Shown here: positions 43,023 to 54,436 of the stretch, in pieces
Position numbering within the stretch: position 1 is the stretch's first letter
Layout of the letters: each line of letters begins with the position of its first letter
Source of the DNA: Gracilariopsis chorda
Lineage: Eukaryota > Rhodophyta > Florideophyceae > Gracilariales > Gracilariaceae
NCBI GenBank assembly: GCA_003194525.1
Contig: NBIV01000030.1
Span: 310,001-374,000 of the forward strand
Length of the DNA stretch: 64,000 nt
Direction of reading: 5' to 3'
Notes under the pieces: generated by a model
Seen by the model: only the letters and a program-made list of their open reading frames with translations
Told to the model about the DNA's origin: nothing
The model's database searches: none
Made by a program: the position numbers and the translations under genes

Positions 43023-43706
43023 ATGGCGGCTCATATACGATTCGATGTGGATGAAGAGGCAGAGAGCAAAGAAGTTCCATCAGGGCCGGTATCAACAGCA
43101 GTGCCAACAAAAGCAATGGCGGCTAAACCACAGTCTGAAGTAGCTGTCACGAACGGAATCCATAAGAAAGCACAGACGAAGTTGTCCAGCCAAAGCAAGA
43201 GAAAATCCCGTCTCCAGCTTCCAGCGTATCAAGTAAGAAGCCTCGAGCGCTACCTCAATAAAATGGGACACCAGCTTCCACCAGCTGCCTTGAAGCAAAA
43301 GAAGCAGGAACTTGAAGAATGGAAGAGAGTTGCGGCCGAAAGAAAGCGAAGAACTCGTGAGCAGAAATTCGAATCGCGTTACAAGCAAGTCAAGTTTTTT
43401 GAAGCTCGCAAAGTGCGGCGCCTCTTAGAGAGCATAGCCAAGAAGGGGAACAGGTCAGAGGATGAGCAAGCCAAGCTCCAAGCAGAGAAAGACTTGCGGT
43501 ACATCGAGAGTTACCCCAAGGATAAGAAGTACATCGCTCTGTTCCCGTCTCGAGGCCACACTGAAGAATCCAGGCGGAAGGTAGAACAAATGCGAGCGTT
43601 CATAGAGGGATCTAATGATGCCGTTGAAAAGGATACCTCACCAAGAAGCCCCTCTGTCCTGCAAGACGAAGATGATTTCTTTCTTAATTGTGATGAACAG
43701 AAGTAA
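43023..43706 (+). CDS. EFG1: rRNA-processing protein Efg1
   Basis: A single exon of 227 residues. The N-terminal 45 residues are polar. Residues about 58-190 are highly charged helices: QVRSLERYLNKMG, the Lys/Glu-rich ELEEWKRVAAERKRR, then QVKFFEARKVRRLLESI and DLRYIESYPKDKKYIALFPS. The FFEARKxxRRL and FPKDxKYISLFP-like segments are the recognised Efg1 core. Efg1 acts in the nucleolus in early 18S rRNA maturation. The length is typical (about 230-260). Neighbouring Nop9 is in the same pathway. Confidence 0.85.
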   Translation: MAAHIRFDVDEEAESKEVPSGPVSTAVPTKAMAAKPQSEVAVTNGIHKKAQTKLSSQSKRKSRLQLPAYQVRSLERYLNKMGHQLPPAALKQKKQELEEWKRVAAERKRRTREQKFESRYKQVKFFEARKVRRLLESIAKKGNRSEDEQAKLQAEKDLRYIESYPKDKKYIALFPSRGHTEESRRKVEQMRAFIEGSNDAVEKDTSPRSPSVLQDEDDFFLNCDEQK

Positions 43707-44009
43707 GGGGCCTCTCAAGCCCGACTCTTGTCTTCGTGGTAAAACAAGAAATCAGTGCTGTCGTGTTTGGTGCTCAGCTTCAATTCGCTGAAGTGCTGCT
43801 GATCAAGAAGTTATTCTGACCATGACAGTCAGTATCAAGCCAAAGATACACTCCATGAACCGCACCTTAGCGCAGACGCGGGTGAAATTGTTCTGTTTAT
43901 CATGCACAAGCCAACATGACCGCACTGAATAGTCAGCCTCATCTGACTACACGTCTACATGGTACTAATACAATCAATAACATCAAAACAACAGGGATAC
44001 AGAACGGTA
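43707..44009. other. Intergenic 3' region
   Basis: 300 bases between the convergent EFG1 and membrane-protein genes; no feature is recognised. Confidence 0.4.
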
Positions 44010-45005
44010 CTAATGACTCCATGAATCAACATACGTATGTCTTTGGACGAACCCCGTTGTCGCTCTTGCGGATGGCATATTGGTATTACGTGAAGTGTTA
44101 TTAATCGATACAGAGTCAGGAGCATGAATAGAATGTAGGCATCTGTTCTTCTCTGTGCAGCCGATCTTGACGTAAGAAACCAACAGAAATCCTATTGCGG
44201 AATTGACGCCCCACATGACAGCAGCACAAAAGCCCAAGAGAATGTGGCAGGCGAAGAAATCTTGACCCCACGAATGTCCTAGGATCACTAGGACCACCAA
44301 AATCGCAGCACTAATGGCCTTCGTTGAGTATAGGTAGTATTTGGTTTTCAACGTGCAAAGCGTTGCGGCAAGCAAAGAACAAAACGCGTTGCCAATCAGC
44401 AACGCGCCCAAGAAACGCCCAACCGTCACAGAAACAGAGTTTGGTCTGAGTTTGGTCTGCATTCGTAGCAATCCTTGAGGGAACCCGACCCACGTCAATC
44501 CGAGGGCAATAGTGCAAAAGAACTCGATCATGAGAAAGGCGGACGCGCGAAGGGTTTCGTTGCTTCCCGTCGGAAGTGAAGATATCGCGTAATACATGTG
44601 TGGGAGCATCCAGAAGAACGCTCCCGTAACTGATATGTGCAGAAAGTCCGCATTCCACTCGGGATAGTGAATTCTCCCATATACAGAGATAAGAAGAAAG
44701 AGCAGAGCCGTAACTGCTCTCGACAGGAAAACAATATATCTTTCTCTTCTATCGTTGCTTGAGAAAGCTCTATGTGACACGAGTGAAGATGAGAGGAGAA
44801 GAAGCCCTACCACGCGGGTCATATGAATGGAGACGGGATCAAGCCGAACGGATGTTTGATGTAGAAGGAGAAGTTTAGGTGTGACCAGGAGCGATGTACC
44901 AAACATCATGGTAACAACAGCATCAGTAAGCAGCCATACCTGTTGTCCCGACTGCCAAGCTGCAATTGTGGTAACGAGCACGGCACATGATGAGTAGCGA
45001 AGCAT
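44010..45005 (-). CDS. Multi-pass membrane protein, about eight spans, family unknown
   Basis: A single exon of 331 residues with about eight hydrophobic stretches: VWLLTDAVVTMMFGTSLLV, TRVVGLLLLSSSLVSH, AVTALLFLLISVYG, VTGAFFWMLPHMYYA, MIEFFCTIALGLTWVGF, FLGALLIGNAFCSLLAA, AISAAILVVLVIL and LGFCAAVMWGVNSAIGFLLV. Loops are short, and the C-terminal 60 residues are hydrophilic and probably disordered. There are no obvious catalytic or transporter motifs. The even spacing of helices in one long open frame supports a real gene. I do not recognise the family and make no claim on substrate or organelle. Confidence 0.65.
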   Translation of the reverse strand: MLRYSSCAVLVTTIAAWQSGQQVWLLTDAVVTMMFGTSLLVTPKLLLLHQTSVRLDPVSIHMTRVVGLLLLSSSLVSHRAFSSNDRRERYIVFLSRAVTALLFLLISVYGRIHYPEWNADFLHISVTGAFFWMLPHMYYAISSLPTGSNETLRASAFLMIEFFCTIALGLTWVGFPQGLLRMQTKLRPNSVSVTVGRFLGALLIGNAFCSLLAATLCTLKTKYYLYSTKAISAAILVVLVILGHSWGQDFFACHILLGFCAAVMWGVNSAIGFLLVSYVKIGCTEKNRCLHSIHAPDSVSINNTSRNTNMPSARATTGFVQRHTYVDSWSH

Positions 45006-46491
45006 CTATAGAGCATCAGTTTGTGTTAGAGAGGTGGGGGCTGGTGAGTAGATAGAACGAAGATGAAACTATCAGACGTCAAGCACTCTGAAGGTGAGCT
45101 TTACCAAAGTTGGTTTGTTTGTTGAGTCGAGGTTTCCAGACTTCTGCTGTCTGTACCTTGACGCATACACACCAAGTACTAAGAGTCCGTGGTCAAGACG
45201 TCGGATAAAACTTGGGCGCTGTCCCCTTGTTTGAAAGCATTACCGGAGGTTACTTTTGTACCTTGAGATAGTGTATCGAGAGCCCAATCATAGCGTACTG
45301 GACCCAGCTCCATGAGTCTATGTTGTCAGCCCTATCTGTGCTGTGAGTGTTGAAAAGTCGAGTGGACACTTCCACCTCGTAGATGGACGTGGCATGAGGT
45401 ACGACGGTACTCATCTACTGAATTATCTGCTTGGATTTTGTCAGTGTCTATCAGCTGTAACTTGCCACTAGCGAAGTTGTATGCGTCCATGCACCGTGCT
45501 GGAAAGCCGTCCCAAGCACTTACTAATAGAGCTTTTATGTCATACTCTTTGTACATGAGCATCCCTGTATCCGACTCCTCGAAACGCCGACAATCATATA
45601 AGTTGCAACCAAAACAGACAGAAAATTCCTTCCTGCGCTCGTCACCTGTCTTGGTGAGGAATCCTAGCGATCGTTTTTTATGGTCCTGAGGAAAGAGATT
45701 TTCTCCTCTGGAAATGGTTCTTCCTTGAAATCAGGTCGTTTTGAAATCGAAAGAAGGTGTCTGGAGCCCCCACCTTACAAGCATAATTGTAGGGATCTGA
45801 TCTTCGCTGCTTTGAAGGTAACAAACCGAGGGGATGTCAGAGTCAGAGTCATCGCAAAGTAATGCAGAAAGGGAAGTCCAGGGAAGCGTTGGGTCCATGC
45901 AGGCACAAAGAGCGCTGCGGGACCCGCCGTGGTGTACCGACCTTTCAAAGGACTTTCGAGTGAATAGGAGAGGACCTAAAGGGATCCACGACTTGGATAT
46001 TATAGAAACTAGCACCCATTCATGAAGCAGAGACTATACCTCCGAGTTAGCGTTGTGCCTTTGTGGCCAGCACTATGACAAGCGCCGCCCGCCTTCACGT
46101 GGTGTGTCTGACTCCTGCGTCTTGACTAAGCGGCCCGGGCGACATGGGCACGCGCGCGAATGTCCCATGGACACCAGAGACTTCGGGGGTTAGCAGACCG
46201 CTAACCCTATCCCTTACTGTCCAACACACAAGAACGAAATCCTGTCAAGAAATACTCAGAAACTTCCCCTGGGTAATCAGTTCCAATTATCCGCAAAGTA
46301 ACGCGAGTGGCTCCATGATCGAGAAATTGGCGAGTTCACTGCAGAGGGGCATTTGCTTCTTCAGAGAGCGAACACGAGAAGTTTTAGTCCAAGGATTTGG
46401 TTCTTCGTGGTTCCTCCACAACGCTGAAATGATGTAATACTTAGCACAGAACATAATGCAAGGCGTGTGTGTGTGGGTGTTTACAGGCACA

Positions 46492-46510
46492 TGCCTCTAA
46501 TTCCGAGGCA
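46492..46510 (+). repeat. Hairpin repeat, TAATTCC loop (copy D)
   Basis: TGCCTC, loop TAATTCC, GAGGCA: a perfect six-pair stem. It is preceded by GTGTTTACAGGCACA and a TG-rich microsatellite, as at 47411. Confidence 0.65.
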
Positions 46511-47410
46511 GCGGTATTAACTTTCTAGAAGGAGTAGAAGGCTAATCATCTATTCGACGGCTAAATGCCCCTAATAGACCCAATGGCATATCCATTTGGC
46601 TTCCTCATCCGGCGCAACTTCATAGTCTTTTATGGCCTTTTCGGAAGGTCGGCACACCTCGATGGGCAGAACTGCATGTGCCCTTGGCAATGCATTAAGC
46701 GCAGCTTTTCTCTAGAGTCTATCTCTTCTTCTCAGCCTTTCTCACCTTCTCAGGGAAAGATGATGACCACACTTGCTGTGTTTCACAACTGTGGGATGGT
46801 GTGATAGGGTCGAGGACGTTTGTGCGTACCTGTACTCGAATAATTTTTGTTCTTGTTCGTGGGCCGTGTTCGAATTCCGAGTACCGTTGGTACACGGCAG
46901 AGTTCTCTTTGTGAAAAAAACCATTTCACTTCCTCTAGTTGGGTCAGCACTCTTTCTCGACATTTTTCAACTACACCTACAACGCTCAGGTTTCTCTGTT
47001 CAGACGAGGTTCACCGATTCCGAAGATGCACTGCTATCTAGGATCTTAAACTCTGCTTTATGAAATGTATTGCCTTGTAATCACTGACGGGAAAGCGTCA
47101 CACCAACGACCAGCGAAAAGCATGTGTCCTACGATTTCCGCTTCTTCTTCTGCTTACCTTGTTTAATTGTGGGACAATGATACCTGATTTCGACATCGCG
47201 GTAAAATTCTTACTGGAAGAGCTTCTCTCTTCTCAGACTAGCAACTTTGCCAACACGGACGAATAATATCAGCTCCACGCTTTCCATTTCTTTGTTAGAA
47301 AACGGAGTCTTTAATCTCTCTGACTCCTTGACTCCATACGTTTCGAACGGCGGGGCCATAATGTTGTCCTAGATCATTTTTGCCCATGTATGTATGTATG
47401 TTTACGGGCG

Positions 47411-47434
47411 CACGCCACTAATTCCGAAGGCGTG
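47411..47434 (+). repeat. Hairpin repeat, TAATTCC loop (copy A)
   Basis: CACGCC pairs with GGCGTG around ACTAATTCCGAA. Upstream are TATG repeats and GTTTACGGGCG. The following 45 bases resemble those of the inverted copy at 48836-48859. Confidence 0.65.
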
Positions 47435-48374
47435 GTAGGAACCCTTGTTGAAGAATTCCTCCCTGCGCAAGAACTCTAGCATTCTATCCTGCCATTTCCT
47501 CACTATTTCTGAGACTCCGAGCCCTTGTCTTTCACGTGCGGACGAGAAAGTGTCCCGTCGATTCTGGATTCTGCCCATGTCCTACGACTGCAACTTTATA
47601 TGTCTTGCTCCAAGCACCGTCGGTACATTGCAACCGGATGTAGTTTTGCTATATGCCTCACGTGGAACAGCCCCAAAACTTCCCCCATCCGCATACCTAT
47701 CGTCTCCTGTAACTGGAACGATTACTTATGCAGACGCGGGTTGCGTTTTGAAGAGGAAACTTTCTGGTATAATCGGTCTTGGAAATGGAACGCTTGTTTC
47801 CGAATCAGGTCTAATCGCTGGTCAATCCCGCTTCAATTCGGCTCAATTGCGCAGGTGTACTACGGTGTATGAAATATTTATGCGCATGGCTATTTCATGC
47901 AGACATCACGCATGATGCAACTCGGACCCCACCCAATTTTGCTTCCCGGCAATGAAGGCACATTCACCATTATTCTCATTTCTTGCACTAGTGTTGTCTT
48001 CAGGCAACCCGCCCAACATCCCAGCGCTTCGTTTCTCGCTGCTTCCAAATCAGCCACAGCTGCAGAAACCGCTTCGGAATCACGAATCCTTCGGCGTGTA
48101 GTGCCACAGGTCCGACAAACTCGATGAAATATGTATATCCAGATTGCTCCATATCACTTGCGTCTCACCGCTAGGATATTCCCCAGTGCTCTGTAATGTG
48201 GGCACACCATGGTGGCTTGGTAGCACACAGTGCCAATTCCAGATGCAACAGCATTTTCATCATTCTTTGTCCAGGTACCTTCCGTAAAAGGTTGCAAAAT
48301 AAGATGAAGCTGACTTGAACACTTGAAACACGACCCGATCTGCGACAATTTCTATGCTGTTGTTTATAGCCTGT

Positions 48375-48394
48375 GTTCCTGATTCCGAAAGAAC
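48375..48394 (+). repeat. Possible diverged hairpin repeat (copy E)
   Basis: GTTC...GAAC around CTGATTCCGAAA, preceded by TGTTTATAGCC. The stem is short and this assignment is tentative. Confidence 0.4.
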
Positions 48395-48835
48395 GTTAGT
48401 ATGTTTATAGAGCCTTCTCTATCATGGAAGGCAAGCACTACAGGTAGCTGCGGCCATTTCTGAACAACGTCTAAACATCCATGATAAGCCTCTCGCCAAG
48501 AGATGGCGGCTCAATTCATCTTCACTATCGCAAGCGGCAACGAAGCAGAAAATGATCTGCCGTATCTAATACGTTCTGCATGCACTTTAATGGACACCGT
48601 GCTCGTTTGCGATTGAGGTAGGTTGCAATCTGATAGAACTTTAGCGTACCTCCCACTGCAAGCTGGAACAGTGTTGCCTGGGCCTGGCACAAATCGATCT
48701 TCCCGTACAAAACGTCCAGTACCCAAATGTAGATATATGGCTAATGTTTATGCACTTTGTCCTCCTTTCAGCATCTGTTTTTTTGGGGTGTTGGAATACT
48801 TCCAGAAAGAGAAGTTCTTTGACAAGGACTCTTAC

Positions 48836-48859
48836 CACGCTTTCGGAATTAGTAGCGTG
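48836..48859 (-). repeat. Hairpin repeat, TAATTCC loop (copy B, inverted)
   Basis: On the minus strand CACGCT pairs with AGCGTG around ACTAATTCCGAA. Compared with copy A the last stem pair changed from C-G to T-A on both sides. Similarity continues about 45 bases further. Confidence 0.65.
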
Positions 48860-49110
48860 CGCCCATGGCGGGCAACGTGGTACATGCGAAACGCCTTGTC
48901 GTGGTGTGCCCCTTAACCGACGATCTCTAGAGGGTGAATGAAGAGGTGCAGAGAAGAAGGCGATAGTCGTCGGAGACGAAACGCTTCAGCGGTTGAAGAC
49001 ACCTACGGGACCTAGTACTTTCGTCGTATCATATGTAGCCCAGTGAGTGTAGCACGGCTGCTGGTTTGTAGTTCGAGGCTACGGTAGAGGAGGAAGTATT
49101 ATAGGTTGTT

Positions 49111-49129
49111 GGGGTTCTTAGCGAACCCC
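49111..49129. repeat. Hairpin GGGGTTC-TTAGC-GAACCCC
   Basis: A perfect seven-pair inverted repeat with a five-base loop in non-coding sequence; not preceded by the TGTTTA block of the TAATTCC family. The role is unknown. Confidence 0.55.
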
Positions 49130-51358
49130 CGCGCTACGAGGAATTAATGTATGCGTGTTCGCAAAAGAGAGAAAGAGAGAGTAGCGTGCGCCCATAAGCA
49201 AACATCCAACTCTGTTTCACTTCCAGGAAGTCTATAAGCACACCAATCTGCTCCGCAATAGGCCGAAACAGCCCTTCTTTTGCGAGTCTGTCAAGTGTTT
49301 CGTTTCGCTGAACGCTTCAATAGGCTGGGACCCTAGCAATGTGTACCTTACAAGTAGCGGCTAAGACTAAATGGTTGCTAGCCTCCGTGAGAAACCCTAT
49401 CGCCAGTGCATTTCGTTCCCGCAAAAGAAGGAGACAAGTACACCACGAGAAGGCGTAGATACCCAGCAACTCCGTGTTTGCACCCATCTAGAGAATAATA
49501 GGTCCCACAAATGACCTTTTTCGTTCTTTGAGTGTCCGGGGTTTTTATTGATTCCGTTCCAATGCGTGCGAACTGATCTGACGCCTATGCACAGCTGCTG
49601 TACGATAATCACGAAAGCCTGACATTTTTGGAAGCAGCAGGGACAACAGCGTCGAAAGTAGCATGTTGTATTTTTGCCAAAATGAGCTTTGAGATACATA
49701 TGTGGCGTGAAGATGAACCCTTCGAAATAGAATGGGCGTGATGAATGCACCAATCTCTGCTACTCTTGTAACGGAACTCCCAATACGCAGTAGATGCTTG
49801 GGAACGCCGCGGACATGGTCCAGTAGGGCGTCAGTACTTAGTGGGGTTTTTAAAGAGAAAAGATTCTTTGTAGAGGATATCACAACACTAATGCAATATC
49901 GAGACTGCATGCATATGCAGGACGCACTGCTCTGCATCAACAAGTTGCCTGGTCTACCAGAGGTAACCCTTATCTACCAGGGGTACTGTACGAGAGAGAA
50001 CCTCTTTCAATGGAGAAACTTGTAAAAGGACCGCACAAGTAATCGTTCTACCACGAGGAAATACCGCAGTACGTACTTGCAAGGAGCAAAAAGTGCTCTC
50101 AAAGTAATCAGAAGAGTAGCAGCTGTTTCGAGAAGAAATTTGTTGTCCAAAGAAAACGCTCTTTCTATGCCTCCGCGCTTTTCTTCATTTGCGTCGTGTA
50201 TTCCACACGTATACCACCGCCTTGTCTTCGCGACTTGTGTCACGGGTCTCAGCGACGTACTTTCGATTTACGCAAGTCCCTCAATCTCACGATCCAATAG
50301 CGTGCACGTGCTCAAAACTTTACGAACAGTTGATGGGGTTGGTCTTTGGAACATTTTCTGGAGCTGAGTTCCTCCCCCGGGTGTGTTCCATCTGATTAGG
50401 GCAAACCATACCAAAGGAACAAGATGTGACATGACTTTTCTCCTGCGAGGATGCCAGTATGCCAGCGTGGGAAGAATTAGTTTCTTATCACAGAGAATGG
50501 TTTATTGTTGGGCTATCATAGATATGGTTTCGAATGACCATGCGTAACTCTACCTAACAAATTGTCGAAGGCTTACGGTTTCACAGGTGTTGTTTCTCGG
50601 ACAACTGGCTTCATCCATAGCGTTTCGTTTTTGCTATCAGTCTATTTGTGTGAGTCATCCATACCATTCTATAGCCACCTGCAGCGACAAGTCGTCCGTT
50701 GATGTGTCTACGAGAACCAAGCCGAGCTGTTTTTCAACCGTGATACGCGGCGCGCCCTCACGATGATAATGTCTTCAGCGGTACCCTTGTAAGTGCAAAT
50801 GCAGCCTTGAATGAAGTATCTACTCATGCTGCCGTGCGCATGACGGTCTGTGATCGGTCTGCAAACCTACGCGACGTGAAAGCTCCACGTTTCGCAGTCC
50901 ACTTGTACACGTGTACCGTCGCATGATTGCTTGTGAGCTGATGATGCAGATTCTGGTCACAACAAAAATTGGATCACGCTTCAAAGTGAACATAACAGAA
51001 CACGTACAACACGGTGAACGCTCCTACCATATCTCGTTCTTCACTACAATGGGCGCTTTCACTGCTGAAAAACCGCTGTGCGATGCGTTTGCATCTTCAG
51101 ATGGCGCACCAACTCAGTTCATTCTGTCCTCCGTATTCCGGCTCCCACGCCCATCCGGCGCCGTTGTACCGTTGGTAGCGCACGCGACTGCTCCTGAAGC
51201 TATCTATTCCCCCCCACTTCGCACCATAACTCTTATCTCATTCCCATCCCGCATTACCCCACCCATTGTTTTCACTCTTACCTACGCGCTTAAAGCACCC
51301 AACTTTTCATGATTCGTGTTTGCTCGAATCCCCAATAGCAACACTTGCGCCACTAAGC

Positions 51359-53158
51359 ATGAACCAGTTATGCGTCCCAATACCACCCGCGTCGGACACC
51401 CAGCAGATTCTAGAGGACGTCTTCACCTTATGTAGAATACCTTGGATTTTTGAGTTCATCTTCAATGCCGACCCCGCAGCCGACATCTCCATGCTGCTTG
51501 CCCCAGTTCAGAAGCGTCACGCTCTTTCCGCCCGAATCTTCGTCAACGCGACTGAAACGTCTTCGCGATACGCTCACACATTTGATTTCAACAAAGAGCT
51601 CATGTTCTATTCAATACCCGCTTTCTCCGTCGAGCACATAACTGCCGGCTTCTGCGTCGAACAACCCGCTCGTAGCAAGGCCAAGGACGATTTGCAGTGT
51701 ATTCGCTTTGTGCGCGATGATACGAACGGCGTTTTTCTACACGTCAGCGAAAACGAGCGTACCGGCGTTACGGAGGTGGACTGTCTTACGCAGAAGTCGT
51801 CCACTCGACGTACCAGGGTGCGTATGAAGTTTGACTGTCGCAGTCTCCGCCGCGTGCTTCGAACGGCGAACGGTATTTTGCACCCGAGTGACATATCATC
51901 TTCGCTTATATACTACAACGTTTCCGACGAACGTCGCACATGCCCAGTGTGCTGCGATGCTACAGCGGGCGCTTGCAACTGCAAGTTGCCCTTGCAGCGA
52001 CCTTCGCACCCATTTGACTTTCGGTTCGAAGCTAGCAACATGCAGTTGTACACGGGCTTTTATCAAGGAGCCACCGTTGTTCGTTTGTGGAGCGTAGGTC
52101 ACGGGTCGATTAACGCAACTCTGCAGTCTGGTAGCGTCATTCAAGGGGAGCTAAACCCTGAAATCACGCACCGACTTCATCGAATGGCAATGACCGATCG
52201 GCTGTCCAAAGTGAAAGAGCATCCGATGGCGCTCGTAATGCCGCACGCAACGTCCGCTCTGATGAATCCCGCCGCGCATGAGGCACTGTCTGCATTAGCT
52301 GAGCATGTACCCGACAACGGCGAGATTCACGTATTCGATAAGACGGTTCATGAGGAGGCGCGGATGGGTAGCGAGGTGCATGACATGCAAGAGCCTCTGC
52401 TCGGAGCGCAACATGCGGCTGCAGAGGTTGAACGTATGGCGCACGTTGCGCATACTGATATTTGTGCAAAGGCGTTGGTGGGTGACTCTTTGTTTGGCGC
52501 AGAGGCGGATGTGGGGAGCGGCGATCTGGAAGACGCGGACACTCTGATGGACGCGAACGAGGTACTCGGGGAAATGCACAATGTTTGCTCGTCGAATGGA
52601 AACGAAGAAGCAAACGTGGTTGGTGAGGATGTGGGGCGTGCTGAAAAGAATGATGTTGCGCCTGATGCTTGTACGTCCTCAGGGTCATTATCAAGCAAAC
52701 GTGGGGTGAGCTGGATGAATAGTGAGGGTGCGCAAGCGCTTGTTTGCCCTGGAGAAGAAGTGAGTGGGAGCAAGGGCGTTTGTGAGCGCGTAGGTGTGCT
52801 GGAAGCAATTGGCGATGATGGCGGGGCTTTGGCGGGCAATGTGAAGAGCGAATCAATGGACATGCAGCCAACTGGCAGGAGAGCACGAGCCAAGCAAAGC
52901 AGCGTGGAGAAAGAGGACGAAAAGGGGCAGCGAATAGTGACGGAGGAGGAAAGGGTGGAAATCCGAAAGAAACGAAATCGAGAGGCTGCCGCACGCAGCA
53001 ACCTGAAAAGAAAGCTGAGGAACGAAAAGGTTCGAAAAGATCTGGCCAATCTGACGCAGAGGGCGGTCAAGTTACGGGTAAGGGAAATGATGCTGCGCGA
53101 CGAAAACACGAGACTACGCAACGAGGTGCGACGCGCCAAGTTGTTGGTGCCGAACTGA
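51359..53158 (+). CDS. bZIP transcription factor, paralogue 1
   Basis: 599 residues from ATG 51359, single exon. Residues about 15-280 form a domain shared with the next three genes: an N-terminal helix ending FEFIFN, repeated strands (RTRVRMKFDCRSLRRVL) and a zinc-like cluster C195-P-V-C198-x7-C206-N-C208, then HPFDF. Residues 280-535 are an acidic, low-complexity linker. The basic region is KKRNREAAARSNLKRK; N540 is the invariant Asn, but the Arg of N-x7-R is N548. The zipper has hydrophobic residues every seven (V558, L565, L572, L579, L586). bZIP proteins dimerise and bind DNA as transcription factors; target and pathway are unknown. Paralogue 2 follows 1.3 kb downstream on the same strand. 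Confidence 0.75.
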   Translation: MNQLCVPIPPASDTQQILEDVFTLCRIPWIFEFIFNADPAADISMLLAPVQKRHALSARIFVNATETSSRYAHTFDFNKELMFYSIPAFSVEHITAGFCVEQPARSKAKDDLQCIRFVRDDTNGVFLHVSENERTGVTEVDCLTQKSSTRRTRVRMKFDCRSLRRVLRTANGILHPSDISSSLIYYNVSDERRTCPVCCDATAGACNCKLPLQRPSHPFDFRFEASNMQLYTGFYQGATVVRLWSVGHGSINATLQSGSVIQGELNPEITHRLHRMAMTDRLSKVKEHPMALVMPHATSALMNPAAHEALSALAEHVPDNGEIHVFDKTVHEEARMGSEVHDMQEPLLGAQHAAAEVERMAHVAHTDICAKALVGDSLFGAEADVGSGDLEDADTLMDANEVLGEMHNVCSSNGNEEANVVGEDVGRAEKNDVAPDACTSSGSLSSKRGVSWMNSEGAQALVCPGEEVSGSKGVCERVGVLEAIGDDGGALAGNVKSESMDMQPTGRRARAKQSSVEKEDEKGQRIVTEEERVEIRKKRNREAAARSNLKRKLRNEKVRKDLANLTQRAVKLRVREMMLRDENTRLRNEVRRAKLLVPN

Positions 53159-54436
53159 TGTGTTTCGGTGTTTCGGTGTTTCGGATATGGATCGGTCGGA
53201 TAGCGTGCGTTGGGATAAGGGTGCAGAGCGGGTGAGGCAACCCGGGGGGACCGAAGAGGATCAAGGGCGGGTTGATGGCAGAGGCGGTGGAGGAGCAAGT
53301 AGTGTAGCTCGCGGGTGGTGTCACGCATGAAACAGCTGTTGAGAAGAGGTGTGTGCGCGCGATGATCAGCGGTGAGCAATGGACGTATACATGTATTTTT
53401 AAAACGTATGACTAATGTGCATAGGTAAACTGTATTAGGGTTGAGATGATACGGATGTGGATGTGAGGGGGGAGCTTGTGCGCTTGTGCGCTTGTGCGCT
53501 TGTGCGCGTTGCAGTTCGCGTATACGGGAATGTTCAACTGGTGTGCGCCGACGGAGACGAAACGTACCGTTGGGTAAATGGCTGTTTACTTGTGAAGGTA
53601 ACTGTTGAGGTGCATTCCTGGGAGCAATTCACGTGTGTGACGTGACGCATTGTGGTGCGCTGTGAGAAATCTCACAGAACGCACAGCCGCAATGCGTGTT
53701 CTGATGATTGGTCGGCATTGGTGTGCAGTGGAGGTTGTTCAGGAGGGTGTTTTAACAGCTTATCGGTGGAGCTCTCAACTTGTTCATTGGCAGATGTGCG
53801 CTTTGCTGGGTGTGGCCATCGAAGCGGCGGCATGCGAAATAACAGAGTGCAGTATTATGTTGCGATACACTTGACGGAAAGCATACATGCCCCCAAGAGG
53901 CGTGGTGTAATATAGAAAAAAAAAAATACACACAACATGAAGCAATTGGCTGATGGCCGTTCCAGCGGGACGTTTGGTATCCCCTTGGGTTACAAGTGGC
54001 GGGAGTGGGCAAAATGGGCGTGCAATGGCGTGACGATGGGTAACTGCACTGACAGCTCGTACTGTAACTGCTTGTGCTACGCTCCACCAGCAATATGGTG
54101 CTGCAACAGTGTGACTTTGACAATACGCACATTGTGGTTCGCTGAGCAAATGTCGCAACCACGATGTGGCCATTCGTGTAAGCTATGAGCACATACCACT
54201 TGAGCCCAAGAAAAGGCCGATTCCTGCAACTCTACTAGCTGCAGTTGTTTCAAACGCTTCATTCAACGTTCCTTGCTGGAGGGGTGTCTTAAAATCGCGC
54301 GCCCGCATGTCTACTTGTCATGGAAGGTGAGCATGTGGATGCGGCTGTTGGTGATGTCGACGGTAGTACTTGAGTTGGCGGCTGGTTGGTTAGACATGAT
54401 CACAACTTGGTTGAGCACGCAGCGTTGGTGAAAAGC
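53159..54436. promoter_or_regulatory. Intergenic between bZIP 1 and 2, with CTTGTGCG repeats and a CRE/G-box pair
   Basis: CTTGTGCG is tandemly repeated about four times at 53475-53508. CACGTG (53630-53635) and TGACGTGA (53638-53645) lie close together, about 800 bases before the next start; both are ACGT cores of the sort bZIP dimers bind. A purine run (A10) lies near 53916. No gene is supported. Confidence 0.4.

Larger units (their letters stand above)
45006..51358. other. Repeat-rich intergenic region
   Basis: Over 6 kb hold many short frames on both strands but none with a family, codon bias or length that supports a gene. It contains diverged repeats, including hairpins with the loop TAATTCC (46492, 47411, 48836) and a hairpin GGGGTTC-TTAGC-GAACCCC at 49111. 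The last 500 bases before 51359 are CT-rich and probably the promoter and leader of the first bZIP gene. Confidence 0.5.

Noticed and set aside
47445..47915. 156-codon plus-strand frame
   Set aside because: Overlaps diverged repeat sequence that also occurs inverted near 48.8 kb; no domain or codon bias.
50911..51312. 133-codon frame upstream of bZIP 1
   Set aside because: CT-rich leader composition and no family; more likely promoter and 5' UTR of the bZIP gene.
52164..53379. Antisense frames (276 and 343 codons) opposite bZIP 1
   Set aside because: Shadows of the coding strand, with His/Pro/Ser-rich composition and no conserved features.
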